The notes under the pieces: model-generated
Seen by the model: only the letters and a program-made list of their open reading frames with translations
The model's database searches: none
Told to the model about the DNA's origin: nothing
Origin: Phytoactinopolyspora endophytica
GTDB lineage: Bacteria > Actinomycetota > Actinomycetes > Jiangellales > Jiangellaceae
Length of the DNA: 17,388 nucleotides
Direction of reading: 5' to 3'
Assembly: GCF_004138495.1 (NCBI RefSeq)
Contig: NZ_ML142861.1
Span: 153,302 to 170,689, forward strand
Made by a program: the position numbers and the translations under genes
In this document: positions 1 to 5,859 of the stretch, one piece after another
Position numbering within the stretch: position 1 is the stretch's first letter
Layout of the letters: every line of letters begins with the position of its first letter

Positions 1-63
1 GCGGGCTCGGCTACGTTCGTCGAAGAGATCCTCGCCGACGGAGTGCAGGCGCTGGTGTACTGA
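1..63 (+). CDS. 3' end of an unidentified gene (partial)
   Basis: An open frame runs from the window edge to a TGA at 61-63 and gives a 20-residue C-terminus ending in VQALVY. The codons are GC-rich at third positions, as in neighbouring genes, so this is probably the real end of a gene that begins upstream. The fragment is too short to place in a family. It converges on the aldo/keto reductase gene, whose stop lies 72 bases away. Confidence 0.5.
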   Translation, partial: AGSATFVEEILADGVQALVY

Positions 64-72
64 CACGGCGCA

Positions 73-86
73 GCCGGTGTGCCGGC
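73..86. terminator. Small hairpin between convergent genes, possible terminator
   Basis: GCCGG and CCGGC pair around a four-base loop, starting 10 bases after the TGA at 61-63 and lying between two convergent genes. The stem is only 5 bp and there is no T-run, so this is a weak call. Confidence 0.25.
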
Positions 87-135
87 CCGATACTCCCCCG
101 GACGCGGTTCCGCATCACAGCTCGCGGGGATCCGG

Positions 136-1182
136 TCAGACGGCCGTCGGGGCGATGGGCGGGTTCACGCGGGCAAAGCCTTCCTGACGGTAGTAGGGGA
201 AATACGGGTACGGGGCCGTCCTGGCGCTCGCCGCGTCGAGCCTTGCGACCTGGTCATCGGTGAGGGACCAGCCTGCCGCCCCGAGGTTCTGGCGGAGCTG
301 CTGCTCGTTCCGGGCACCGATGATCACCGATGAGACCGTCGGGCGCCGCAGCAACCAGTTGATGGCGACCTGCGCAACGGCCTTGCCTGTCTCCGTCGCC
401 ACGTCGTCCAACACATCGACCACATCGAAGAGGTATTCGTCGTCCACCGGTGGCCCGAAGTCCGCCGTCTCATGCAGCCTGCTGCCGGACGGAATCGGCT
501 GGCCACGACGGACCTTGCCGGTGAGCCGTCCCCAGCCGAGTGGGCTCCAGACGATCGCGCCGACGCCTTGGTCCGCCCCCAGCGGCATGAGCTCCCACTC
601 GTAGTCGCGGCCGACCAGCGAGTAGTACACCTGATGCGCGGCATAGCGCGCGTAGCCGTGCCGATCGGCGACAGCGAGCGACTTCATCAGCTGCCAGCCG
701 GAGAAGTTCGAGACGCCGACGTAGCGGACCTTTCCGGCTCGCACAAGATCATCGAGCGTCGCCACAACCTCCTCCACGGGCGTACCGGCGTCGAACGCGT
801 GTAGCTGGAACAGGTCGATGTACTCGGTGCCGAGCCGTCGCAGCGCGTTCTCGCAAGCCGTGATCAGCCGCGACCGCGACGATCCCGCGTCCTGAGGACC
901 GTCGCCCATCGGCAGGGTCGTCTTGGTGGACAGGATTACCTGGTCTCGACGACCTCGGATCGCTTCCCCGAGCACTTCCTCCGACGCGCCGTCCGAGTAG
1001 ACGTCAGCCGTATCGAACATCGTGACCCCGGCTTCCAGGCATATGTCCACCAGCCTGCGCGCCTCTGTCGCATCCGTGTTGCCCCACGCTCCGAAGAGCG
1101 GTCCACTGCCGGCGAACGTCCCCGCCCCGAAACTCAACGCGGGCACCTTGAGTCCCGACTCACCTAGTCTTCGGTATTCCAT
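136..1182 (-). CDS. Aldo/keto reductase
   Basis: Predicted 348-residue cytoplasmic NAD(P)H-dependent oxidoreductase of the aldo/keto reductase superfamily, a TIM barrel that reduces aldehydes or ketones to alcohols. The N-terminus MEYRRLGESGLKVPALSFG is typical. The catalytic tetrad is visible as D57 (FDTAD), Y62 (VYSDG), K87 (STKTT) and H128 (QLHAF), followed by the VGVSNF strand near 155-160 and the cofactor-binding IIGARN segment near 287-292. The start at 1182 is preferred because AGGAG sits 7 bases upstream; an ATG two codons earlier would leave only 2 bases. The gene is divergent from a TetR regulator and its start region abuts one of two matching operator-like repeats, so it is probably the repressed target. 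The natural substrate cannot be told from sequence. Confidence 0.93.
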   Translation of the reverse strand: MEYRRLGESGLKVPALSFGAGTFAGSGPLFGAWGNTDATEARRLVDICLEAGVTMFDTADVYSDGASEEVLGEAIRGRRDQVILSTKTTLPMGDGPQDAGSSRSRLITACENALRRLGTEYIDLFQLHAFDAGTPVEEVVATLDDLVRAGKVRYVGVSNFSGWQLMKSLAVADRHGYARYAAHQVYYSLVGRDYEWELMPLGADQGVGAIVWSPLGWGRLTGKVRRGQPIPSGSRLHETADFGPPVDDEYLFDVVDVLDDVATETGKAVAQVAINWLLRRPTVSSVIIGARNEQQLRQNLGAAGWSLTDDQVARLDAASARTAPYPYFPYYRQEGFARVNPPIAPTAV

Positions 1183-1193
1183 CAGCATTCTCC

Positions 1194-1215
1194 TAACGGG
1201 CTTGAAGTTCCGTTA
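1194..1215. promoter_or_regulatory. Operator-like inverted repeat O1 (AACGG-N10-CCGTT)
   Basis: TAACGG and CCGTTA form a perfect 6-bp inverted repeat with a 10-base spacer, just upstream of the aldo/keto reductase ribosome-binding site. A second copy lies at 1243-1264. Site length and symmetry suit a TetR-family dimer. The divergent TetR gene is the obvious candidate to bind it. Confidence 0.7.
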
Positions 1216-1242
1216 AGGTGGACTGTAGCAGCAGTAGACGCT

Positions 1243-1264
1243 TAACGGAACTGGAGACCCGTTT
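1243..1264. promoter_or_regulatory. Operator-like inverted repeat O2 (AACGG-N10-CCGTT)
   Basis: This second copy of the AACGG-N10-CCGTT element has its centre 49 bp from that of O1. The two sites are also mirror images of each other: outer AACGGG blocks and inner AGTTCCGTTAAG blocks match after reverse complementation. O2 ends at the start of the TetR gene, so binding there would block its transcription or translation initiation and give autorepression. Confidence 0.7.
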
Positions 1265-1269
1265 TGAAC

Positions 1270-1887
1270 ATGGAGGTGAGTCCCGGACATGTACGACCCG
1301 GCGGCCGCACGGCGCGCGTACGTGAGGCAGTTCTGGCGGCGGCCGGGGATGCACTGGCGGAGCAGGGCTTCGACCATCTCGATCTCGCCGACATCGCGCG
1401 ACGGGCGCAGGTCGGCAAGACGACGGTCTACCGTCGTTGGGGCAGCATCACCAACCTGGTCGCAGACCTCTTGGCGGACATGGCCGAGCAGTCGCTGCCG
1501 CGCACGGAGACCGGGTCGCTGCTGGGCGACCTGCAGGCCAACGCCCGCCTGGTGCAGCGCACACTGAGCGACCAACGCCAGGGGCGGCTGTTCACCGCGG
1601 TGATCGCCGCGGCCACCTGCGATCCGCGCACGGCAGAGGCGCTGCGCCACTTCTACGAGACTCGCATCGACGAGTGGGCGCCCTGCGTGCAAGCGGCGAT
1701 CGAACGTGGCGAGCTACCCGCGGACACCGACTGCCGTGAGGTCATCCGCGCCGTGTCCGCCCCGCTCTACTACCGGCTCCTGACCGTCGGACACGCTCCG
1801 GACGAAGCCGATGCGGACCAGGCCGCCGAGGCAGCCATCGCGGCCGCACGCGCCGGCGCTTACGTGAAATCGTGGCAGCAGTCGTGA
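1270..1887 (+). CDS. TetR/AcrR family transcriptional regulator
   Basis: Protein of about 205 residues. An N-terminal TetR DNA-binding domain runs from about residue 12 to 60: a helix with VREAVLAAAGDALAEQGF, then the helix-turn-helix ADIARRAQVGKTTVYRRWGS. The C-terminal helical domain, presumably for ligand binding and dimerisation, does not reveal a ligand. Start choice is open: ATG 1270 is used here, but TTG 1264 lies 7 bases after GGAG (1253-1256) and GTG 1276 is also in frame. It is transcribed away from the aldo/keto reductase gene, and the 87 bp between the two starts hold two copies of one inverted repeat. This supports control of both genes by this protein. A short hairpin follows the stop codon. 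Confidence 0.92.
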   Translation: MEVSPGHVRPGGRTARVREAVLAAAGDALAEQGFDHLDLADIARRAQVGKTTVYRRWGSITNLVADLLADMAEQSLPRTETGSLLGDLQANARLVQRTLSDQRQGRLFTAVIAAATCDPRTAEALRHFYETRIDEWAPCVQAAIERGELPADTDCREVIRAVSAPLYYRLLTVGHAPDEADADQAAEAAIAAARAGAYVKSWQQS

Positions 1888-1890
1888 TGG

Positions 1891-1914
1891 TCTGGCCGCT
1901 CAGAGCGGTCCAGA
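1891..1914 (+). terminator. Hairpin after the TetR gene
   Basis: TCTGGCCGCT pairs with AGCGG-T-CCAGA, a 10-bp stem with one bulged base and a three-base loop, beginning 4 bases after the TetR stop codon. There is no T-run, which is common for actinobacterial terminators. It may act with the much stronger repeat about 80 bases further on. Confidence 0.45.
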
Positions 1915-1994
1915 ATCCCACAACTAACTACACGGCCCAGCAGAGCGGCTGCGAGTCACACAACCGCCACCACGAGACCGTGCAGGACAGCGAA

Positions 1995-2043
1995 GGCCCC
2001 ACGACGTTCAGCACACCTATGCCGTGCTGAACGTCGTGGGGCC
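1995..2043. terminator. Perfect 20-bp inverted repeat, probable bidirectional terminator
   Basis: Positions 1995-2014 and 2024-2043 are exact reverse complements, 20 bp without a mismatch, separated by a 9-base loop. The repeat lies between the convergent TetR and sseC genes, where a two-way terminator is expected. No T-run follows on either strand. Such a long perfect stem is more than termination usually needs. Confidence 0.7.
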
Positions 2044-2057
2044 CACAGCCGCTCACG

Positions 2058-2113
2058 CTCCGGATGACCGGAGAAACAGTCCCAGCTCACGCGCCGCGAG
2101 GTCGCCTCGGCGC
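2058..2113 (-). terminator. Two further hairpins downstream of sseC
   Basis: CTCCGG-ATGA-CCGGAG (2058-2073) is a perfect 6-bp stem. Positions 2091-2113 form a 9-bp stem with a two-base bulge around a TCG loop. Both lie 40-95 bases beyond the sseC stop on the minus strand, between that stop and the strong repeat at 1995-2043. They may add to termination of the sulfurtransferase operon. Confidence 0.35.
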
Positions 2114-2153
2114 AAGCCGTGCGGCGCCTGGCGGCTCCGCTGAAGGGACGGGG

Positions 2154-2453
2154 TCAGGCGACGGTGACGTCGACGGTGTTGACCGCGCCCTTCGTCGCCA
2201 CGACCGAGCGGTCGACTGTCTCGGCGCCCGGCGCAAGCGTCCGAACCGTCCACTGCCCCGGGGCAGCGAAGAACCGGAACTGGCCGGTCGTGCTCGTCGG
2301 TACCTCGGCCGTGAACTCACCCGTGGAGTCGAGCAGCCGCACGTACGCGCCCGAGAGCGGCGCGTCGTCACGCGATACCACTCCCTGGATCACGGTCTCC
2401 TTCGCCAGGTCGACGCCGTCCAACGACGCGCCGCCGGTAGTCGCTCCGCACAT
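2154..2453 (-). CDS. sseC: DUF1416 protein, SseC-like
   Basis: Small 99-residue protein of the DUF1416 family, called SseC in mycobacteria and linked there to sulfur metabolism; no biochemical activity is established that I know of. Recognisable stretches are LEKET-like LAKETVIQG near 16-24, VRLLDSTGEFTAEV near 38-51 and GQFRFFAAPGQWTVR near 57-71, suggesting a small beta-sandwich of carboxypeptidase-regulatory type. It begins 4 bases after the sseA stop, with GGAGG placed inside the end of sseA, so it is the last gene of that operon. The pairing with sseA is conserved in actinobacteria. It is followed by the convergent terminator region. Confidence 0.9.
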   Translation of the reverse strand: MCGATTGGASLDGVDLAKETVIQGVVSRDDAPLSGAYVRLLDSTGEFTAEVPTSTTGQFRFFAAPGQWTVRTLAPGAETVDRSVVATKGAVNTVDVTVA

Positions 2454-2457
2454 GTGC

Positions 2458-3306
2458 TCAGGCCTCCCCTGGCTCGTCGCCGACCGCGACCGGCACGCCG
2501 ACCAGCGAGCCGTACTCGGTCCACGAGCCGTCGTAGTTCTTCACGTTCTCCACACCGAGGATCTCCCGCAGCACGAACCAGGTGTGCGACGAGCGCTCAC
2601 CGATGCGGCAGTAGGCGATGGTGTCCTTGTCGAGCTCGACACCCTGGTCGGCGTACAGCTCACGCAGCTCGTCGTCGGAGCGGAACGTGCCGTCGTCGTT
2701 GGCCGCCTTGCTCCACGGGATGTTCGCGGCGGTCGGGATGTGTCCCGGCACCTGCGACACCTCCTGAGGCAAGTGAGCCGGGGCGAGCAGCCGGCCGGCG
2801 TACTCGTCTGGGGAACGGACGTCGACGAGGTTCTGCGCGCCGATCGCGTTGACCACTTCGTCGCGGAAGGCGCGGATGGAGTTGTCCGCCTCCTGCGCCG
2901 TGTACTGGGTCGGGGTGCGCTCCGGCACGTCCTCGGCCAGGTCACGGGCGTCGAGCTCCCACTTCTTGCGCCCCCCGTCGAGCAGCCGGACGTCGGCGTG
3001 CTTGAAGAGCTTGAACTGCCAATACGCGTAGGCGGCGAACCAGTTGTTGTTGCCGCCGTAGAGGATTACGGTGTCGTCGCTGGAGATGCCGAGGCGCGAG
3101 AGCAACGCCTCGAACTGCTCCTTGTTGACCAGGTCGCGGCGGACGGGGTCCTTCAGATCCTGGTTCCAGTTGACCTTGACGGCACCACGGATGTGGTTCT
3201 TGTCGTAGGCGGTGGTGTCTTCATCGACCTCGACGAGGACCACTTTGGGGTCATCGAGATGCTGTTCGACCCAATCGGCCGAGACGAGCGCGGACTCGCG
3301 GCTCAT
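2458..3306 (-). CDS. sseA: Thiosulfate sulfurtransferase (rhodanese)
   Basis: A 282-residue two-domain rhodanese that moves sulfane sulfur from thiosulfate, or a similar donor, to cyanide or thiol acceptors through a cysteine persulfide. The inactive N-terminal domain (about 1-125) carries ILYGGNNNWFAAYAYW and LLDGGRKKWE. The catalytic domain (about 150-275) carries DVRSPDEYAG and the active-site loop AYCRIGERSSHTWF with nucleophile C233. It closely resembles mycobacterial CysA/SseA proteins as I recall them. The start ATG overlaps the DUF4395 stop as ATGA and has GGAGG 7 bases upstream. Genes downstream of the leader peptide at 3841-3918 appear to be one unit, so expression probably follows cysteine supply. 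CysA in the mycobacterial name should not be confused with the sulfate-transport ATPase. Confidence 0.95.
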   Translation of the reverse strand: MSRESALVSADWVEQHLDDPKVVLVEVDEDTTAYDKNHIRGAVKVNWNQDLKDPVRRDLVNKEQFEALLSRLGISSDDTVILYGGNNNWFAAYAYWQFKLFKHADVRLLDGGRKKWELDARDLAEDVPERTPTQYTAQEADNSIRAFRDEVVNAIGAQNLVDVRSPDEYAGRLLAPAHLPQEVSQVPGHIPTAANIPWSKAANDDGTFRSDDELRELYADQGVELDKDTIAYCRIGERSSHTWFVLREILGVENVKNYDGSWTEYGSLVGVPVAVGDEPGEA

Positions 3307-3740
3307 GGAGTGACCTCCGGTGTGTTGTTGGAGCGGGCGGAAACGATGCGGCGGTAAGCCAGATAAACCTCGCAGCCGAGACAGAAGCCGAATGCAGCGT
3401 TGAGGAACGCCGCAGCCAGCGCCGCGCCGACTGCGACATACGCGATGGCCGTCACGCCGGACAGATAGCCGGCGAGACCGATGACACTGAATCCCAGACC
3501 GACCGCTTGGGCGAACCGGGGCGGCATGGGATCTTCGAGCTCAGCGGGCGGCTTCAGACGAGGCCTGACCAGCTTGATGTAGAGGTATCCGTACGGCGAC
3601 CGGGACGGGCCACGGAGCACCGCCACGGCGAAGACGACTGCCTGCAACGCCAGCAGCCAGGCACTGCCCGTGATGAGAACGGCCGCCAAGACGACGGTGG
3701 TGACCACCGCGGCAAGCCGGGGACCTCGTGGGTCGATCAT
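3303..3740 (-). CDS. DUF4395 integral membrane protein
   Basis: A 145-residue membrane protein of the DUF4395 family. Hydrophobic segments fall near residues 10-30, 31-44, 77-92 and 96-125. A paired-cysteine motif, FCLGC (C120, C123), lies near the C-terminal end of the last segment and is followed by EVYLAYRR. The CxxC suggests thiol-disulfide or persulfide chemistry at the membrane, but no activity is established for the family that I know of. The start at 3740 is chosen for its AGGAG 9 bases upstream; the frame stays open 14 codons further without a better site. It overlaps sseA by ATGA, so the two are translationally coupled, and it is the first structural gene after the leader peptide. 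Confidence 0.85.
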   Translation of the reverse strand: MIDPRGPRLAAVVTTVVLAAVLITGSAWLLALQAVVFAVAVLRGPSRSPYGYLYIKLVRPRLKPPAELEDPMPPRFAQAVGLGFSVIGLAGYLSGVTAIAYVAVGAALAAAFLNAAFGFCLGCEVYLAYRRIVSARSNNTPEVTP

Positions 3741-3788
3741 GGTGGGGAGCTCCTGACGCGGACGAGTGGGGCAAAGGCGCACACGTGG

Positions 3789-3839
3789 GGGAACAGGCGC
3801 TAAGGCGCCGCGCTATGCGGCACGACGACAGCGGTTCCC
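3789..3839 (-). promoter_or_regulatory. Candidate attenuator hairpins downstream of the leader peptide
   Basis: On the minus-strand transcript, two short stems compete. GCCGC (3821-3817) can pair with GCGGC (3811-3807), and GGCGC (3809-3805) can pair with GCGCC (3800-3796). They share bases 3809-3807, so only one can form. An outer stem, GGGAAC (3839-3834) with GTTCCC (3794-3789), can enclose both and begins one base after the leader stop codon. A ribosome stalled near the end of the leader would cover the outer stem. This is the layout of an attenuator, though no T-run is present. Confidence 0.5.
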
Positions 3840-3840
3840 G

Positions 3841-3918
3841 TCAGGACATTCGACAGAGCATGGTAGCGACGCGCCGGTAATCGATGGCGCGTCTGCGAGT
3901 CAGCTCTGTGCGGAACAC
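3841..3918 (-). CDS. Cysteine-type leader peptide (25 aa), probably leaderless
   Basis: A 25-codon frame starts with GTG at 3918 and ends with TGA at 3841-3843. The encoded peptide holds RRRAIDYRRVATMLCRMS at its C-terminus. From memory this fits the pattern of actinobacterial putative leader peptides found before sulfur-assimilation and sulfurtransferase genes: a basic stretch, hydrophobic-Asp, a conserved Arg, and a cysteine a few residues from the stop (C22 here). It sits 100 bases ahead of DUF4395-sseA-sseC. A good -10 box ends 7 bases before the GTG, so the mRNA probably begins at the start codon. Slow translation at the Cys and following codons under cysteine limitation would alter the hairpins downstream and raise operon expression. 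Confidence 0.7.
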   Translation of the reverse strand: MFRTELTRRRAIDYRRVATMLCRMS

Positions 3919-3925
3919 GTTTACG

Positions 3926-3954
3926 AGACTAAGTCCGATCGGCTCCGTCGTCAC
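3926..3954 (-). promoter_or_regulatory. Promoter of the leader-DUF4395-sseA-sseC operon
   Basis: On the minus strand, GTGACG (3954-3949) and TAGTCT (3931-3926) form a -35/-10 pair with a 17-base spacer. The -10 fits TAnnnT. The first base of the leader GTG (3918) lies 7 bases past the -10, as expected for a leaderless transcript. Confidence 0.6.
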
Positions 3955-3969
3955 GCCTCGTATCAAATA

Positions 3970-3987
3970 TTGAGACCATTGTCTCAA
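3970..3987. promoter_or_regulatory. Palindrome TTGAGAC-CATT-GTCTCAA, candidate operator
   Basis: A perfect 7-bp inverted repeat with a four-base spacer lies in a locally AT-rich patch. It is 52-69 bases upstream of the inferred start of the leader transcript and 11 bases past the thioredoxin-like stop codon. Position suits an activator or repressor site for the sulfurtransferase operon. A short terminator for the upstream gene is the alternative, though the stem is AT-rich and weak for that. Confidence 0.45.
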
Positions 3988-3998
3988 CTCGCGGGCTG

Positions 3999-4415
3999 TC
4001 AAAGTGCGTTCAAGGCTGCGTGCACGTCCGCCGACCGAGGCACACCACTCGCCCGGCCGACCACCCGGCCCGAGCCGTCGACGACGAGCGTGGTCGGCGT
4101 GCGGGATATCCCCAGCCGACGGACCAGATCGAGCCGGGACTCGGCGTCGACCTCGATATGCTCCACGCCGTCGGCCGTCCCGGCGACGTTCGCCAAGACC
4201 CCACGAGTAGCCCGGCACGGCTGGCAGAACGCTGACGAGAACTGGACGAGCGTGGCGCGGGCGCCGAGAACCTGTCCGAGCTCGTCACTGTCGACCACCA
4301 GCTCGTCCGAGGTCGCCTCCGGCATCGCTCGCACCTTTCCATCCCGCTGGCGCCGCCACAGCCCGAACGCTGCGGCCAGCGCCAAGACGATGACAACGAC
4401 GAGAAGACCGATCAC
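3999..4415 (-). CDS. Membrane-anchored thioredoxin-like protein (ThiX-like)
   Basis: A 138-residue protein with an N-terminal hydrophobic helix (about 2-20) followed by RRQR, then a thioredoxin fold from about residue 42. The redox motif is FCQPCR with C64 and C67, and the cis-proline loop is SRTPTTLV with P107. Basic residues after the helix suggest the fold stays on the cytoplasmic side, although a secreted orientation cannot be excluded. The equivalent M. tuberculosis gene (Rv0816c, thiX) occupies the same place between sseA and a membrane-protein gene. Here the leader and DUF4395 lie between it and sseA. Start is GTG 4415 with only a weak ribosome-binding site. It may reduce or receive persulfides or disulfides formed by the neighbouring sulfurtransferase; that is inference. 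Confidence 0.87.
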   Translation of the reverse strand: MIGLLVVVIVLALAAAFGLWRRQRDGKVRAMPEATSDELVVDSDELGQVLGARATLVQFSSAFCQPCRATRGVLANVAGTADGVEHIEVDAESRLDLVRRLGISRTPTTLVVDGSGRVVGRASGVPRSADVHAALNAL

Positions 4416-4483
4416 ACCCTGGACAACATCTCCACCGTGCCCGGTTGTTCCGCGCCGGCCAAACCAGCGTGCCGGACGGGCAT

Positions 4484-5383
4484 TCAGCTGACGAGCAGCT
4501 GCCCGAGAACGTATGCCGCCGGGGCGGCGGCGACGAACGGCGCGGCGATACGCAGTGGCACCAACGACTCCTGCCCGACCCGCGGCTCGGTTCCCACTCG
4601 CGCTTCGGTTCCGGATTCCGTATCGACCGGCGACTCCACGTCCTGGGCGAGCCCGGCCGAGGTATCGCCCGCCTCCACCGACGATGTCCGGTTGACCATG
4701 GGGACCAGCACAGATTCGCGCACCGGACTGGCGTCCCCGGCCAGCCTGTCCTCAATGGCAAAGGCTACGGCGGCCATGACCCCGGCGAAGGCCGACAGCA
4801 CCACAGCGCTCACCGCGGGCACAGCCTCGTCGATGCTCTCCACCGCGACCACGAGCACTGCCGCCGACGTGCTGGCGAGCAGGACGCCGAGGACGCGGCG
4901 GATCGCACGGGAAATCGGCAGCGCCTCGGCCAACCCGACGGCGCCGACCCCGAGCAGCGCCAGACCCACGACGTGCACACCTTCCGGCGTCGCTCGCAAG
5001 GATAGCCACATCACCGGCAGCACGCTCAGCACGCAGGCAGCGACCACCAGGCTCAACGCGGCGTTGAGCCTGGCCCGACCGTCGCGCCGCAGCAGCTGGA
5101 TGACGAATGCGGCCAGCATGGCAGGGCCCAGAACGGCCGCGACCGGTGTCAGATCAGAGGTGTCGTCATACAGCACCCACGCCAGTACGCCGATCCCGAC
5201 GGCCAGCCCCAACCACGCCGCCGGACGCGCCGACGCCACGCCGGAAGAACGGATGGCTCCCAGCGCGAAAACCACCTGAACAATCGCGATCCCCCCGGCC
5301 AAGAGCAGCGCGTCAGACGCCGACGCCAACGCCAGCACGCCCGCCAGGGCAGCGGCGGCTAACGAGAACGGGGAGGAAGGCAC
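4484..5383 (-). CDS. Conserved multi-pass membrane protein of unknown function
   Basis: A 299-residue protein with about eight hydrophobic segments: six or seven between residues 5 and 215 and one near the C-terminus (about 277-297). A polar, acidic Ser/Thr/Glu-rich linker of roughly 60 residues separates the last segment. I do not recognise a catalytic domain. By position it matches the membrane-protein gene between thiX and glnR in mycobacteria (Rv0817c), so the association with the sulfur genes is conserved. The start is GTG 5383, with no clear ribosome-binding site. The gene contains a striking 13-bp-arm palindrome at 5047-5073. The thioredoxin-like gene follows after 68 bases. Confidence 0.75.
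   Translation of the reverse strand: MPSSPFSLAAAALAGVLALASASDALLLAGGIAIVQVVFALGAIRSSGVASARPAAWLGLAVGIGVLAWVLYDDTSDLTPVAAVLGPAMLAAFVIQLLRRDGRARLNAALSLVVAACVLSVLPVMWLSLRATPEGVHVVGLALLGVGAVGLAEALPISRAIRRVLGVLLASTSAAVLVVAVESIDEAVPAVSAVVLSAFAGVMAAVAFAIEDRLAGDASPVRESVLVPMVNRTSSVEAGDTSAGLAQDVESPVDTESGTEARVGTEPRVGQESLVPLRIAAPFVAAAPAAYVLGQLLVS
5047..5073. repeat. Near-perfect palindrome with 13-bp arms inside a coding region
   Basis: Bases 5047-5059 and 5061-5073 are exact reverse complements around the single base G5060. The repeat is inside the membrane-protein gene and encodes part of RARLNAALSL. Symmetry stops sharply at both ends. Confidence 0.85.
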
Positions 5384-5506
5384 TCGTCAATACTTACAGA
5401 CCCGCGCCGCAGACTTCCGCCGGTTAGACAACAACTCGGCAACAGTCCGGTCACTCCAGCGGACCAGGGGTGACGCAGGCCACACACCGATACCCGACCG
5501 AGAACA

Positions 5507-5767
5507 TCAACCGCCTGCGTAGGGCGGTAGCAGCTCAATGACCGAGCCGTCACGCAACGCGACCTGTGACGGGTCGGCCTTGCCGGCCGGAGTCTCGTCG
5601 ACGACGATCGCACAGATGCCGAGGACCGTCGCGAATCGCGAACTCGCCCCATGCGCGGCGCGGGCCGCACGCAACGCGTCGTCGAGCGTCGCGGCATCGA
5701 ATGTCTCCTCACTCACGCCCGCGGCGGCTCGGAGGGCAGCCCAGTAGCGCAGGGTCACTTTGGGCAT
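5507..5767 (-). CDS. MoaD/ThiS family sulfur carrier protein
   Basis: An 86-residue ubiquitin-fold protein. It begins PKVTLRYWAALRAAAG and ends in LLPPYAGG. The C-terminal Gly-Gly is the defining feature of MoaD/ThiS carriers: an E1-like enzyme adenylates it and it is converted to a thiocarboxylate that donates sulfur. RDGSVIELLPPYAGG is the usual MoaD end. No moaE, moeB or other molybdopterin gene is in the window, so the acceptor pathway is open: molybdopterin, cysteine (CysO-type) or another product. It is the first minus-strand gene of the sulfur block and is divergent from glnR. A 123-base gap separates it from the membrane-protein gene, so co-transcription is uncertain. Confidence 0.87.
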   Translation of the reverse strand: MPKVTLRYWAALRAAAGVSEETFDAATLDDALRAARAAHGASSRFATVLGICAIVVDETPAGKADPSQVALRDGSVIELLPPYAGG

Positions 5768-5815
5768 GTCGCCACCCGCTGTGTGAACAGCATCAGACCA
5801 ATGTACTCATCCCTG

Positions 5816-5831
5816 GTTTCCTGAAGTTCAC
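5816..5831 (-). promoter_or_regulatory. Possible GlnR half-box pair upstream of glnR
   Basis: Read on the minus strand, GTGAA-N6-GAAAC resembles the GlnR a/b half-site pair gTnAC-n6-GAAAC, matching 8 of 9 fixed positions with the right spacing. It lies about 100 bases before the glnR start codon and just upstream of a possible -10 (TACTCT, 5842-5847). I see no second half-site pair next to it. Confidence 0.3.
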
Positions 5832-5859
5832 CGCTGTCCGCTACTCTTAACGCCAAGTT

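Noticed and set aside
136..1887. Aldo/keto reductase-TetR pair as a recently acquired island
   Set aside because: No repeats, integrase, tRNA or change in base composition marks the borders, so transfer is not supported.
2119..3357. Long open frame on the plus strand opposite sseC and sseA
   Set aside because: It is the antisense shadow of two well-recognised genes; high GC at third positions keeps the opposite frame open and the product resembles no known family.
3766..4491. Plus-strand open frame across the leader region and thioredoxin-like gene
   Set aside because: Its sequence is low-complexity Ser/Thr/Arg-rich, it runs through the antisense of a clear thioredoxin fold, and it has no ribosome-binding site.
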